Source: Cavia porcellus
Lineage: Eukaryota > Chordata > Mammalia > Rodentia > Caviidae
NCBI RefSeq assembly: GCF_034190915.1
Contig: NW_026947507.1
Location: 15,758,501-15,822,500, forward strand
Length of the DNA: 64,000 bases
Direction of reading: 5' to 3'
This document shows, one piece after another, positions 1 to 11,699 of this stretch. The number at the start of each line of letters is the position of its first letter. Position 1 is the first letter of the stretch. Below the pieces are notes generated by a model, which saw only the letters and a list, made by a program, of their open reading frames with translations, ran no database searches and was not told the DNA's origin. The position numbers were made by a program, and so were the translations under genes.

Positions 1-190
1 GAAAGAAAAGGAAATTGCAAGAAAACTATAGCAGGGAAATGGGCAGGATAGAAGAAATCTAGTTTCACTTTTTGTAATCTTGCAGAAAACTCAAAAGGGT
101 GGTAAGTTGATCATCTGTGTAAATGTCAGATGTTTGTGTACTTTTTTGTTTTGTTGCTTCACGTCTTATATTTATCTTTTCTTTTTTTTA

Positions 191-375
191 AGCTTTGTTG
201 ATACATAATTGACAAATAAAATTATACACACGTAAATTGTAAAATGTGATGATTTAACAGATGCATCATGCATTATAAAATTATTACCGCATTCAAATCA
301 GATAACAGCACCTGTCATAGTCACCTTAATGTGTATGTTGAGAACATCATTTTCGAAGTGCACAAACTTTGAGCT
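191..375. repeat. Old L1 3'-region fragment (tentative)
   Basis: The order of motifs resembles the AT-rich 3' untranslated region of old mammalian L1M elements: 'ataattgacaaataaa', a stretch with 'gtaaaatgtgatga', then 'cacctgtcatagtcacc' followed by 'tgttgagaac'. No reading frame is present. I could not decide the orientation. It is heavily mutated, so this is a family-level call from memory; a consensus alignment would settle it. Confidence 0.4.
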
Positions 376-380
376 ATCAG

Positions 381-1655
381 ATAAAAAGATCTAGGGAGCC
401 ATTATAACATGAAGCATTAAGACTAATACTACATGTGAATATAGTATAACATATATTTGAATTTGCTAAGACAGAAGATCTTAACTAAACTCAGGTCATT
501 TTGTCACAGGTCTGGTTCTTGCCCAGTTATTAAATGAGAGAATGTGGCATTGTTAAGGCCAGGGTTTGGGTACAGTGTCAGTAAGGAACAGGCATCAGGG
601 CTCATGGGCAGTCCAGATAAGAACTATAAGCCAATATGAGAGTTAGAACATATCCACATACTCAGCAAAGATAGGTTCTGAAATGACTAACTCAGAGCTG
701 GAATTTATGAAGAAAAGTCAGAAAAGGAAATGTCAATAATGGTTCAGGAACTCAGAAAAAATTCTGGGCAACAGAAATGGACCAGCTGTATCAAACAGAT
801 TTCCGCTGCAGTCACAGAACTTTTATAGATTCATGATAGGAAACTATAAGCAGCATGGTGTCCCATCAAGGACATTCAGAGAGGTTCCTCAACCACTGCA
901 GCATATGAGGACCATTTAGGGATATTTTTAAAATATGGAAGCTGAAATCCCACCCCGGAAAAATCTATGTCATGGCCTTACTGCGGTAGGGCTGGGATTT
1001 TCACTAATATTTTTTCAAGTTCTAACTAGTTCTAATTTATTTAATCCAGGACACAGAATCAGTGTTTTAGAATGTCACTGGGTGCACTAGCTGAAGGGAA
1101 CATGGTAGGAAATTACGAAGCAACAGTAGTTGCCGTGAGGTGCTGTACTTCCTTGATTACTGTGATCACAGATTGTACGCAGAAACCACTTAGGATAGCA
1201 GAGTTATGAGGCTGGTGATCATGCCTTCCTGCTCTGCCTATTATATTTTAAGCAACCAACATATTGGTTGGTTGCTGCCCCATAATAGATGCTCAGTAAT
1301 GAATTGGTGATTTGAATGGATTCTAAGTACAAACTGGCATTTACATTTCAAGTTGACTGATTTCATAGAAAATCATGAATTGTTGTTAAAGTACTAGAAT
1401 AATATTGAATTTAATTTTCAGGTAATAATTTAAGCCAATCTCGAGAGAGTTATAAAAGAGTACAAGCTCAAAGAGGTAAAATTCAAAGTTAAAATATAGT
1501 TCTGATTCTTACAAAGAAGGCAACATTGAACAATTTAGATATCCTTCCTAATTCCGTTTTCTTATCTGTGAAAGCAAGTCATGATATCAACTTTGTAGAG
1601 CTTTTAGAAGAATGAAATTTAAGCATGCAAGGTGTTTAGAGTATCACTTGGTGGT
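381..1655. other. Unique AT-rich DNA, nothing identified
   Basis: I see no repeat family, RNA gene or protein-like frame here. Stop codons are frequent in all frames and no array is present. Near 1257 there is a short direct repeat around 'attggttggttg'. Confidence 0.5.
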
Positions 1656-1661
1656 GGAGAG

Positions 1662-1697
1662 TATCATTAATAATAATAGCTACTATTATTAATGATA
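1662..1697. repeat. 36-bp near-perfect palindrome
   Basis: Two 18-nt arms (1662-1679 and 1680-1697) are reverse complements with no spacer and a single mismatched pair. The left arm begins 'tatcattaataataatag' and the right arm ends 'ttaatgata'. Such a sequence could extrude a cruciform or fold as a hairpin in RNA. It is not part of a dinucleotide array, so it stands out from the simple repeats elsewhere. Confidence 0.85.
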
Positions 1698-1962
1698 GTA
1701 TCTTACCCAGAAAACTATACATGGTAGTTGCACTTCTATTAGACAAGAGTTTGGCAAGAATTGTTGCTAATAATAAATTAATGAAGTTATAAACTGAAAG
1801 AACAGGAACCCACAACTCGGTATAGTATATCTAAAGTGTATTTACCCAGAAAAGAAATGAGAGACTTTTAAAAATCAGGATCCAAGCATCGTCCTTAATT
1901 GCATATGATATGGAGAGCAATATTTTATTGTTGTAGTTGTTGTTACTGTTGTTGCTTTTGTC

Positions 1963-2101
1963 TTTTTGAGATGGGGTTTTGCTATGTAATTCAGGCTGGC
2001 CTTCGGCTCACTTTGTAGCCCAGGCTGGCCTCCAATTTGGCGCAGTTCTTTTGCCTCAATCTCCCAACTACTGGGATTCTAGGTGTGTGCCATCATGCCA
2101 T
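1963..2101 (-). repeat. B1-type (7SL-derived) SINE
   Basis: Read on the minus strand, this has the 7SL-derived body: a start like 'ggcatgatggcacacacc', then 'cccagtagttgggag', and a final 'ccccatctcaaaaa'. The motif 'caggctggcc' occurs at 1992 and again at 2021. That 29-bp spacing is the internal duplication diagnostic of rodent B1. The TTG-rich stretch at about 1928-1960 is probably its CAA-type tail. It is well diverged, so an old insertion. Confidence 0.8.
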
Positions 2102-2169
2102 GAGGCAAACATTCTTAAATGGAATAAAGCAGTTCTGTATCATATGCAGAGAACATAGAAGGGCATCGG

Positions 2170-2196
2170 AATAAAGACTCCTTGGTTCCTTTGAGA

Positions 2197-2239
<43 letters not shown>
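2170..2239 (+). repeat. AATAAA followed by a 42-A tract
   Basis: AATAAA at 2170-2175 lies 22 nt before an uninterrupted run of 42 A (2198-2239). That spacing equals the usual distance from polyadenylation signal to cleavage site, so this may be the 3' end of a short, 5'-truncated retrocopied transcript. I could not identify the parent RNA or a target-site duplication. The A tract may also simply have expanded by replication slippage. Confidence 0.5.
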
Positions 2240-2242
<3 letters not shown>

Positions 2243-3530
2243 ATATAATTTTGTTTGAAAAATACAATCAGGCCGTTTACAAAAGTGTTAACATATTAAA
2301 ATTTCTGAAGCTTTGGAAGAGTCATAAAAATGAGAATAAGTAGGTATGCACAAACTTTAGTGTTATGTTTTTGCATTAACTCCCAATATCTGTTCCCTAG
2401 AATACAAAGGTGACATTAATTTTGGTGTGGATACAGAAAAACATCATGTGACATGATTTTTACTGATCATTAAGAAAGCCCAAAAGAAAATACAAAAAGG
2501 ATTTTCTTCCTATGAGCCTCAATTAGCAAAACACAAGTTATTTTTAAATTTTTAAAAATAATTTAAGACGTAACTAAATATTTTAGACAATAAAGTACAT
2601 ATTTCTTAATGATTCTAATCTTTTCAGTACTTCAGAATAATTTCTGGTATGAGTTTGGAATTCAAATTTTCATAAGAATATATATGTAGAATCTTTTATT
2701 AAGAAATTCCACTATAGAGAGCAGCAGGAAGCAACTTCAGGGGCACAAAGGATCGCTGGAGTTCTAAAGTCCATCTTACATATCAGTTAATAACAACCTG
2801 ATTATGGTAACACTCACATGCAGGAAAATTCCAGGTCCCTCTGGCTGTACCTGCCTACTAGAAATGAGACTGAAAATAGGAGAGGATAGAGTGAGAGAAA
2901 TGTGCTTGGCTTGCTTTCTGGAGAGCTTCTTTCTAATGTCACTATGATGTGAAGCTAGTCTTCTCCTCTTTGTATGTTTATTAAGACTGATCAGAGTTAT
3001 ATACTATATTGGATGAATCCCGGCAGAGAGATAAGACAGCCAGTGAAATTAACATGCATGAAGCCTGGGCATTTGCAGGAAAACAATGATAAAAATGGCC
3101 TTGTGAGAGCAAATGCAGAAAAAGAGGATCTGGAGAGTTTAGCCTAAGATGTGTCTTTAAAAGATCAATAGTAAAATGTCCATAACAGCAGTTTTAATAC
3201 TGTAACATAAAAAAGATAGATATCAGTCAGAGCATGGCTAAAAAATGGTATTTTTGCAAGGTAAGTAAGTAACATTAAAATTATTTTATTTTTCAAAACA
3301 ATTAATAATGTTCTCAATCATAAATGAAAAGCATATAGTGAATCTATGTGTCTAATACATTTAATATTCAATAAGGCATAAAGGACCTAGATAAACATAA
3401 ATATATATGCAAATATATGTATACAAATCACAAAGAAAAGGCATTCTCAGAATGCAAAAGGATATCTTTTTCAGATAAATAATTGTAGGTATCTTTCTCA
3501 GTTTTTCCTCTGATAAATATCTTAGAGCCA
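2240..3530. other. Unique AT-rich DNA, nothing identified
   Basis: No recognisable repeat, RNA gene or coding region. A 102-residue frame overlapping 3361-3669 on the minus strand runs into the MIR downstream and has low-complexity isoleucine/tyrosine content, so I treat it as chance. Confidence 0.45.
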
Positions 3531-3534
3531 CTAG

Positions 3535-3775
3535 TTGAAAACTGGGTAGACTCAGGGTCAAATCCCAGCAATGGAACTCTCTAGCTGTCCGATGGTGGGA
3601 AGGGTAGTACATGTTGAATTTGAATTTTCTTTTCCTATTTACAAAATGAGAAATAACCTTTGTAGACATGAAGATTTATTTTGGAGGGGGAATTATTCAA
3701 GATTATATTTGCAAAGTATTTTTCATAGAGTCAGGTATAGTATGAGTGTTTTCTTCTTGCTAAGTGTTATTATCA
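3535..3775 (+). repeat. MIR SINE
   Basis: Recognisable MIR order: 'tcaaatcccagcaatgg' (the degenerate B-box region), 'ctctctagctgt', then 'ttcctatttacaaaatgag' (the central core), and finally 'gctaagtgttattatc' near the 3' end. MIRs are ancient tRNA-derived SINEs shared by all mammals and often retain regulatory roles, but nothing here shows activity. Boundaries are approximate because divergence is high. Confidence 0.6.
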
Positions 3776-3789
3776 TTCATCTTGCAAAA

Positions 3790-5105
3790 TAAAAAAAATG
3801 TGAATCGCAATTCGAAATTACATGGGTTTGTTAAAAATAAAATGAAAGATAGTATGAACAATGATAGAATACCAAAGTGCAGGTAGAGAGTTAATGAGAA
3901 AGAGCACAGAGAATGTAGTGTCTGTTGTCTGACCAGACCAGAGAAGGAAAAGGAGTTAGAGTGGCCACTGCCCAAAGCACAGGGATGATTGGAGAAAACA
4001 GCTTCAGAACTCTTTCCCCTTAAACCGGATCATACAGGAACAGATCTCATGAAAGAGCAAAAAACAGACACAGTAAATGAAAGAGGAAGGATAAGACTAG
4101 GACCTGAGCTCTTCCGGAAACAAATAGATAACATCACCGTCTTGTTGAAGAATTCAGATTTGTTGAATACTGAAAGTCCAATAATTTATCTCAAGCAGAT
4201 TATTCCATGATAATCCCTAATTCTTTCATTCCCAAGGTTTCCCCACCAAGCATTCCTTCCTGGTCAGTGTAGGTAGCCCATTCCTAAATCTGTGTCTGTA
4301 CTCTGGCACTACTGCAGATGACTGTAAAAATTGACAGCCTGGGCAGAGGTATTTCACTAGAAGCCTCATTGCATTTCCCCTGAATTGTGTGGATTCAAAA
4401 AGTGCTGCCCTGGGTAAGGAAAGGCCTAGACCATTTTATCCCTTCATCTCTTCTTAGCAGGTCAGGGTGCCTCTCAGAATTGATATCCAAAGTGAAATGC
4501 TTCAAGTACATGAAGACCTAAAAGTGATGAACTAGTATAAATCAAATGAACAATCTAAAAACCTTGACTACAAATTTTCTGACACCTCCATCACCAAAAG
4601 CAGCTCCCTGTGAAGTTTTAGCATCAAAGATCAAGTTTAGAGTGGTCAGATATTTATGAAATATTTTTCCTAGGGGAGTTTTCTTTCATGGATGTTCAGG
4701 AGACAGATACTGCTCAGATAGGTTGCATACAAAAAACAGAGTGAGCACATTACTTCAAGGTTATGAAGTGAGCATGTTTTTTAAGCCCCAAGCAATGATA
4801 TGTTAGGGGTTCTGAACTTTTTCTTTAACATTTTTGTTAAAACAAATAAAATATTACTGTTGATTAAGAATAGTAAACTATGAAACATATATGGTATTTT
4901 TGCAGCTATTCTTTTTAAATTTCTCTTCTTAGAGGAAACAGAAAAATATAGAAACAATGTATAAATGTAAAACTTACAATCATATAAAAAAACCCAAAGA
5001 ATGCTTTGGGCTCATGTTTACTTTTATTAGGTAACAATCAATTGCTTTTTTTATTCCTCCATTGCTTTAATCTGTCTACAGTGAAACCAGGAATAAAGCA
5101 GCTTG
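3790..5105. other. Unique DNA with a short open frame, no gene recognised
   Basis: The stretch includes a 73-residue open frame at 3989-4210 (plus strand) with balanced, charged composition and no low complexity. It matches no family I know, has no visible splice signals and no upstream promoter features. A frame of this length is expected by chance in a window this size. Nothing else is identified. Confidence 0.4.
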
Positions 5106-5110
5106 CAACA

Positions 5111-5136
5111 TTTGTTTGTTTGTTTGTTTGTTTGTT
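5111..5136. repeat. (TTTG)n microsatellite
   Basis: About six uninterrupted TTTG units. It may be the remnant A-rich tail of a minus-strand retroelement, but no element body is visible beside it. Confidence 0.9.
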
Positions 5137-5413
5137 TTACTTGAAAGAGTCAAAATATGGCTGGATCCCTCCCTTATTTCAGGTTTTTTTTTTTTAAACT
5201 CAGTTTATTAAAAATTCAGTCATTCATCATTATGCCCAAGTCAGACTGAGATTATGCTGAGATGCATTTTTTTCAAGATGAAGAAAATGATAGTGTATTA
5301 CTATTGGAGTAAAACAAGAAAAATTTACCCAGTGAAGGAATATCTTTAGGTTGAATTAATAACATGTAAATGGAAACTAACAAAACTTTTACATGTTAAG
5401 AGGATATTTAGTT

Positions 5414-5880
5414 TTGGAAAAACTGCCAAACTGGTTTGCCAAAGAGGCTGTGGTTTGCATTTCCACCACTAATGACTGAAAGAGCTTTCCTGTTGCTCTA
5501 CATCCTAACCAGCATTTGGCATTGTCAGTATTTTTATTTTAATCATTCTAGTTAGAGATGCAGTGGCATCTCATTATTTTAACTCACTACCCTGTAATAG
5601 CATTTAGGCTGAGCGCCTCTTCATGTGTATGTTTGCCATTTGTGTGTCTGTGTTTGTGAAGTGTCTGGCCAGAAATTTTATCTACTTTTTAATTAGGTTT
5701 TTTGTTTTCTTAGTTTTCAGTTTTGAGAGTTTTTGTCTATATTGGACGCCAGTCCTTTATCAGATATGTGTTTTGCAAATATTTTTTTCCCAGTTTGTAG
5801 CATGTCTTTTCATTCTCCTAACAGTTTTCTCACAGCGCAGAAGTCTTTGATTAAATTAACCAAATTTTCAATTTTTAAGA
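5414..5880 (-). repeat. L1 fragment, ORF2 3' part, antisense
   Basis: The plus strand reads as the complement of the L1 ORF2 C-terminal region: 'aaactgccaaactggtttgcc', 'catttccaccactaatga', 'gcatctcattattttaactc', 'ttcatgtgtatgtttgcca', 'ccagtcctttatcagatatg' and 'gcgcagaagtctttgatta'. The element therefore lies on the minus strand. It is roughly 470 bp, truncated at both ends and has multiple stops, so it encodes nothing functional. Divergence suggests an old L1M-type copy. Confidence 0.85.
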
Positions 5881-5884
5881 ATAT

Positions 5885-7405
5885 CAAACTTTGTAGGAGA
5901 AAAGTAACCATAATTTAATATTTTCTCAGTAGTGTTTGTACAGCCTAATTAATTTAAACAATATTTACATAAGGAAATCATGATATAAAATATATTAAGA
6001 GAGCTGAGGACAGGAATACTTAGGTATGTGTGAGGTATTATGCTAATGAAAGAAAGCTTAATCATCTTTATTTTGGAAAATGAAGAGACAATATTCAAAG
6101 TGTAATAATCAGGAGGGAATATAATCGCATGATCGAAAGTTAATGAGCAATATAACCTATTGCAAAATTTGAGTCATAGAATATGCTAACTATAAAAATG
6201 CTTAGACTCATATGTACAAAAATCAAAGGCTTCAATGAGTTGAGTGAAGTGATGCTGTAAAAATTATCTGTAGAAACATTTAGTGATTTGAATGTGTCCT
6301 TTTCTCCTGATTTCCAATATTTCCTTGAAAATGAGATTCACACTTAATTAATCTTTGTCATCTTTTCAGTTCCCAGCATGTAACCATTGGATTTGAAATA
6401 CCTCAATAGTTTGTTTATAGAATAATTTTTGTCTGTTTTTCAATTCATTTTGCATAAAAAGCATTTGTTTTCTAACAATCTAAAGAAAGAAGGTCAAATA
6501 GCTTTCAAAGCAAACATTCTATTTGGTCAAAATCATTTCCCAATTCATAACTGAAAATAAAACAGTAAAGAGCAGCTTTAAAAAGTAAAATGATATTGAT
6601 CATATGATTCATGGTTTCTTTTTTGTTAAAATCACATTTATGTTACCTTTTCTAGTCCTTGTTTTGCTTAAAAATCTAAACGTTGAAGCCTAAAAAGTCA
6701 GTTATTAATTTTAACAAAGATGCTACAATTTAAAATTATGATTCTTTAGAAGGAAGGTCAACATTCTCACCAATTAATCCTCATTTTTCATAATAAAAAA
6801 TGTGGGCCAGCTGCTGAATCAGGTACTTGGACAAACATTGCTGCCTATTTTGTAAAATCAGCGGTAGCACATTTGTGCATGGAAAGAGTAGCTGATTTTG
6901 CAAGATGTTGAACTACACAAGTTACATATGGTTAAGTGTATTTCCCACTGTATTGTTATTTTCAACCAAAAAACACGTTAGGCATTTGTGCCATCCCTCC
7001 TTGACTAATGTTTTCTTTATGAAAACTGTAGTGCTAACATATAGCATTTGACTTCTTTCTCTAAGGGAATAAATATTCACCCTCAAGCTATGTTCTAAAT
7101 TACTAAAATTTTAGTGATAATGACAAAATCTTTGTTTTGGGAATTATGATTTTTCATTTTACAAAGCAAAAACAACATGCCTATTAATGAGACACTGTGC
7201 CTTCACCTGTGAATTCCTCTTTCATAGGTCACCCTGCCATGATGAAGTAATGCAAGATCAATTTGTCGCTTTTTACATATATTGTAGAGTATCCTGTGAT
7301 ACACTAGAAAATAACTTTTTAAAAGTTTTTTTTTTTAAAAATCAATATATTAAAAAATAAGAACAATACAGTACCAGACACTTATTAAAAGTAGGAAGGT
7401 AATTT
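5885..7405. other. Unique AT-rich DNA with one structured inverted repeat
   Basis: No known repeat or gene is visible. At 6851-6862 and 6891-6902 there are 12-nt inverted arms with one mismatch, and the 28-nt loop itself contains the pair 'gcac'/'gtgc'. The segment around 6800-6960 has few simple repeats and could be a conserved non-coding element, but I cannot test conservation. Confidence 0.35.
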
Positions 7406-7410
7406 TACTC

Positions 7411-7498
7411 TTTTTGTATTTTTGATAGTGGGAATCAAACTCAGGACCTAGTGCTTGCCAGGCAGATGCTGATGCTGATGAGCTATATCCCCAGGCCT
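7411..7498 (-). repeat. ID-type (tRNA-derived) SINE, old copy
   Basis: On the minus strand it reads 'ggcctggggatatagctcat', the A-box region of ID elements, and ends 'gagtttgattccc', the B-box region, followed by an A-rich tail (TTTTTGTATTTTTG on the plus strand). A small 'gatgct' triplication at about 7465-7480 interrupts the middle. It is an old, inactive copy. Confidence 0.7.
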
Positions 7499-7701
7499 AA
7501 TCATTCCATATTTATTAATGTAATTTCTGATTTTATAAAATTTCCTTTATTCTTCTTTAAAGTAGATGTCATTACTTTCTTTTAAATGTTTACTTTATAT
7601 TGGTTTATTCATCTTCCTATATTTAATATTTACTTTTTCCACTTTATTAAGAATAGCTTATTTCCTTAGAAGATAGGAGTAAGCTTTTGAACATTTTGAT
7701 C

Positions 7702-7702
7702 T

Positions 7703-7734
<32 letters not shown>

Positions 7735-7744
7735 CATATATATT
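7702..7744. repeat. (TA)n microsatellite
   Basis: About fourteen TA units, then an interrupted CATA section. Likely length-polymorphic and unstable. Confidence 0.95.
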
Positions 7745-8230
7745 AAATTCAATACAATACTCCAGAATAAAGAATTTTAGGATCAGAGGAGGAATTAACA
7801 GATAATGTGTAAATTTAAACATTATAGTAATAAAACAAAATTTTCACAAGAGAAATACCAGCACTGAGAATAAAGTTCAAAATGTTGGCTATAACATGAC
7901 ATAAAACATCCACAACACTGAAATGTTTTCTGTCTACAGTTAAATAGAGAACAAGAATTTTAATATCTACACTATTTTAAATGATGGGGAAAATGTTTAA
8001 AATCATCACTAGCTCTTACAATCTTTTTCAGCTACAAATAAATAATATAAAATATTTACCAAAATAGGAACAAAAAATATGACAAAAGGCTAAATCAGAA
8101 GGATTCTATTAATGGATATCTGGATATATGAAATATCCTTTTACAAATCTAACACAGCCTGCCTCACAGGACTTATGATACCAACTGAAATATCAGATTT
8201 TTTAGATAGAACTTATATATTGGCATTTTT

Positions 8231-8325
8231 CTTATTTTTATTTTTATTTTTGGGGGTTACCAGGAATTGAATTCAGAACCTCATGTTTGCAGGCAGGTTC
8301 TATGCCCCTGAGCTGTTTCCCCCCC
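8231..8325 (-). repeat. ID-type SINE, old copy
   Basis: The plus strand shows a T-rich tail, then 'ccaggaattgaattcagaacc' (complement of the B-box region), 'tgcaggcaggttctatgcccc' and 'gagctgtttcccccc' (complement of the A-box end). This is the usual layout of a reverse-oriented tRNA-derived rodent SINE. Several positions are mutated in both promoter boxes. Confidence 0.65.
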
Positions 8326-8329
8326 AAAA

Positions 8330-10975
8330 TTGGAGTTTTCCGTACATATGTATATAGCACTGTGTTTGGCAATGTATTTCCTAAGAAGTCTTAGCTTCAT
8401 ATGTAACTTAGTATTAAGAAAGTGTCATATAAAAAAGCTGAAATGACTTGGAAAGCAAAAAGACTTGTAGGATATTAAAACTGCAGCTCAGATGGCCCAG
8501 ATTTCAATGAAGAACAGAATAGTTCCCATCAGGGAGAAATTCAGAGCATGCTTTTAAGAGTAAAAGATAACATTAAAGAGGGCTACATAGTTGGTCAAAC
8601 ATTTATGACCAAAGGATAAATTTAATTCTATAACTCATTGATTCAATGCAGACCACCTCACACTCTTTCATCATTACTAGGAAACAATCCCTCGAATATT
8701 CCTTCCCATCAGCAAGTTTACAGAGCAGCTGCCCCAGCACAAGAAGGAATCTGGATCACAAAATAGTCCCTGCTCTTAACTTCCCTTCACAAAAGTAAAA
8801 AGAGTAAAGGTAAGAGGCATATTGCTAGGATAACAAGTTCTTGGTAGATACTGGACACTCACTGATGGCCTTTATCTTCTGACTTACTCCCTCAGATACT
8901 GAGGCCTATCAATGTCAGGGATACAGTTAGAAGAACATAGAGTCATCAAAGGCTCCCACAATGACTTGAGCAGAGAAGTTTGTTTAAGAAGTCGTGAAAC
9001 ATCTTGGAAATGGTTACTGATTTTGATGGTCTGGGTCTTGGAGTTAAATAAACATTGCCAGTGTTTGAACTGATCTTTTGGTATCAAACTAGCACATTTT
9101 TTAATCCACCTGACCAGTTATATTACATTCTGGTTGGTGGGTTATTTTATGTTTTAAAAGTTTGACGCGTTGAAATTTTCCAAAGCTTTGCACCTCTATA
9201 AAGTTGAAACAATATACACTGGATACCTCATGACAAGAAAATGAAATATGAGGTGAAAATGGCAAGAAGTTAAAGGAAAGGAGCATGTATGTGAATATAC
9301 CTTGTAGTACACAGTACAGAGGTTACACTGGTTAGCTATTTTCCTACGAATTTTCCATCAGACTCTCTTATATGCCATTTTCAAATTTCACACATGCCTT
9401 TTCATGATGTTATGGAAATGCAATAGAGAAATTAAACTGGAAAAAATTAATGGAAACTTTTTAATTTTTAATAACTTTCCACTGAAGTTTTTAAAAATGC
9501 TTTCCACTACCCAAATAATGACACAGCTGCTTTGTTTTCTGGAAAGCATGTGTTCAGTAACAATGCTACATGAATTATAAACCATACTCTTCAAAGAAGT
9601 CACCTCCACCATGGAGTCCTCCCTGGCATCCCAGCCCAACTAGATTTCTGCTTTTCTCCTAGAGTCTTCTTCCTTCTATTTATAACAACATTTAGAAACT
9701 TTATGTTTTGGTCTTTTAAAAACATCATGTAAAATGACACACAGCATTTAAGTCCAAATTCTACATTTTACTGCTGACTAAACTGAGATGAAGAATTTAC
9801 TTTAATAACCTATTTAATCATAGGTGAGGATGACGTTGGTATAATTTTTAAAATATTTTATATTACAGCTCACAGCCAATCTAAGTTTGTGTTGTTATTA
9901 AACGTTTCCTATAAATGTCATTTTTTCCACTTACCAGTCAGTTACTTCAAGGCAGAAGTCACATTTTGTAATGGGGTGGGGGAAGGCATTATGTATACTA
10001 GCTAAGAGAGTACAGTGCATATAAGATTACCTGGAATTACAATTAACAATAGTTTCTTATTTAAAATACTTATTTGTTTCATTTATGCTACTACTTTAAT
10101 TTGTTGAAAAGAAAATTTTGTGTTATTCTCTTTTTATTTTTATGGAAATTTTTTTGGTTTATATCTTACACTGCTTTGTTAATAACACACTGTGTTAACT
10201 CTTAAAATATGGATGTTGATAGAACTATTATGACCTAAACCTCACAAAAGTATTTTTTCCATTACTATAGAATATTAACGAAAGTTCTCCAATTGTTGTG
10301 CAAACATGCAAAATAAATCAATATTGGAAATTAGTAGTTATAAAAAAGAATATTATAAAAAATTAGGAAGCAGAAAACTGTCTTAGAGTTCAATTTTGAG
10401 GACTATAAATTTTTAAAAATCTTTTAAGCATGACAATGTTGTTAACTTTCAAAAGGGCAGTTCTAGGAGTCCATTGTTTCCTGGAACAATTGCATCCTTT
10501 ATTCACTAACCATGAAACTGAGGCTTTCTTTTTTCTGTTTTAAGACTCCTACAGCTTGTTGCTTATTATGCATTTCCATTTGTACCTTTCATGATTCCTT
10601 CACATTTCAAAATCAATTGAAAAACCTCATTGTCTCAGTTTGTGTTTCCGAGTCTTAAAGTAAAACGCAGAGAATTATCAAACTGAATACCAGTCTGGAG
10701 GCTTTGGACCTTTGGTTTTATTATATCTTGTTTGAAATTACTGCAGAAGTATAGTTGAGGAAGCTTTTCTCCTATTAATCAATGGTGGAAGTAACGGCAG
10801 CATGACCTTATGATTATAAATATGGAATATTGACTCCTCTGGGCTCTCTCACAAAGCTGTCATTCCCCATAATAAGATGTAGTTTTACTTTTGAAAAGAA
10901 ATGTAAATATGATCATTAGTTTACCATATAAAAAATACAAACAAAAAATTCTGAAAGCAATCTATCCCACAACTG
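8330..10975. other. Unique AT-rich DNA, nothing identified
   Basis: Short minus-strand frames at 8884-9087, 9101-9286 and 9388-9639 have no splice context and resemble no family. No repeats are evident. Small MIR-like scraps (for example around 9770) are too weak to call. Confidence 0.4.
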
Positions 10976-10979
10976 TCCT

Positions 10980-11350
10980 GCTGTTTAGAAACCATTGGGG
11001 CCTCCTTTTTAATTTTGATTCTGCATAATGAAAAAGACAGGAATTAGAAAGCTCAAAGGACTGACTTTATTTTTTCTTGTATTTGGGAGAAGGAATTGCA
11101 TTGGTAGCATTCAAAGCTGACAGGTTAGAAGGCTGACAACATGGACTCCAGTTCATTGGGAATAAAGTGACCCATTCCCAGCCCACAGGAGGCTCCCTAC
11201 GACTTGTGATTGATCTTGCTCACACTGGGGGACGTGTCAGGCTGCTCAACACAGACTGCTGAAAATGCAGAAGCCTAACTTTTGTATGTGGGCTGGCACA
11301 CAATTGCTGTATAGCTATGTTCTACATTGTCTTTGAATTTGAAGTGGAAT
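10980..11350. promoter_or_regulatory. Candidate conserved non-coding segment (weak)
   Basis: This stretch has higher sequence complexity and GC than its flanks, lacks any repeat signature, and keeps a few CpG dinucleotides ('ctacgactt', 'ggacgtgtc'). Such islands in AT-rich deserts are often conserved enhancers, but I have no alignment, so this is inference only. It could equally be an unrecognised old repeat. Confidence 0.2.
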
Positions 11351-11652
11351 TAGATGAATTATCTTCCTTGTTTGTTTAGGAGGCAAACCAGATTGGATCC
11401 TAGGCTGAAAAGTTATTTTTTCTGCTTTTGTGGGTTTAGGGGGAAAAGGATGGCAGCTTGGGCTGCAGCATTATTTTCTAGTGACTCTAAAAGTGCCCTC
11501 AGTTAATTACTTGAGACACTATTGGAAATATTTAAGGTAGAGGCTGAGGGCTTAGTGTCTGTGTTCTTTTGTCCTTCAGCAAATCTTGAGGAGGTTCATT
11601 ACAAAGGAGAAGACTTGTTCTGTGGTGCTCTGCACAGGTTTAAGCATATGGT

Positions 11653-11656
<4 letters not shown>

Positions 11657-11689
<33 letters not shown>
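11657..11689. repeat. (GT)n microsatellite
   Basis: About sixteen GT units, uninterrupted. The short frames overlapping it on both strands (runs of VCVC or THTH) are translations of the array, not genes. The alternating purine-pyrimidine tract can adopt Z-DNA. Confidence 0.95.
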
Positions 11690-11690
<1 letters not shown>

Positions 11691-11699
11691 CATTTCCAT

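Noticed and set aside
3989..4210. 73-residue plus-strand frame with balanced composition
   Set aside because: Looks protein-like at first sight but has no splice sites, no recognisable family and a length expected by chance.
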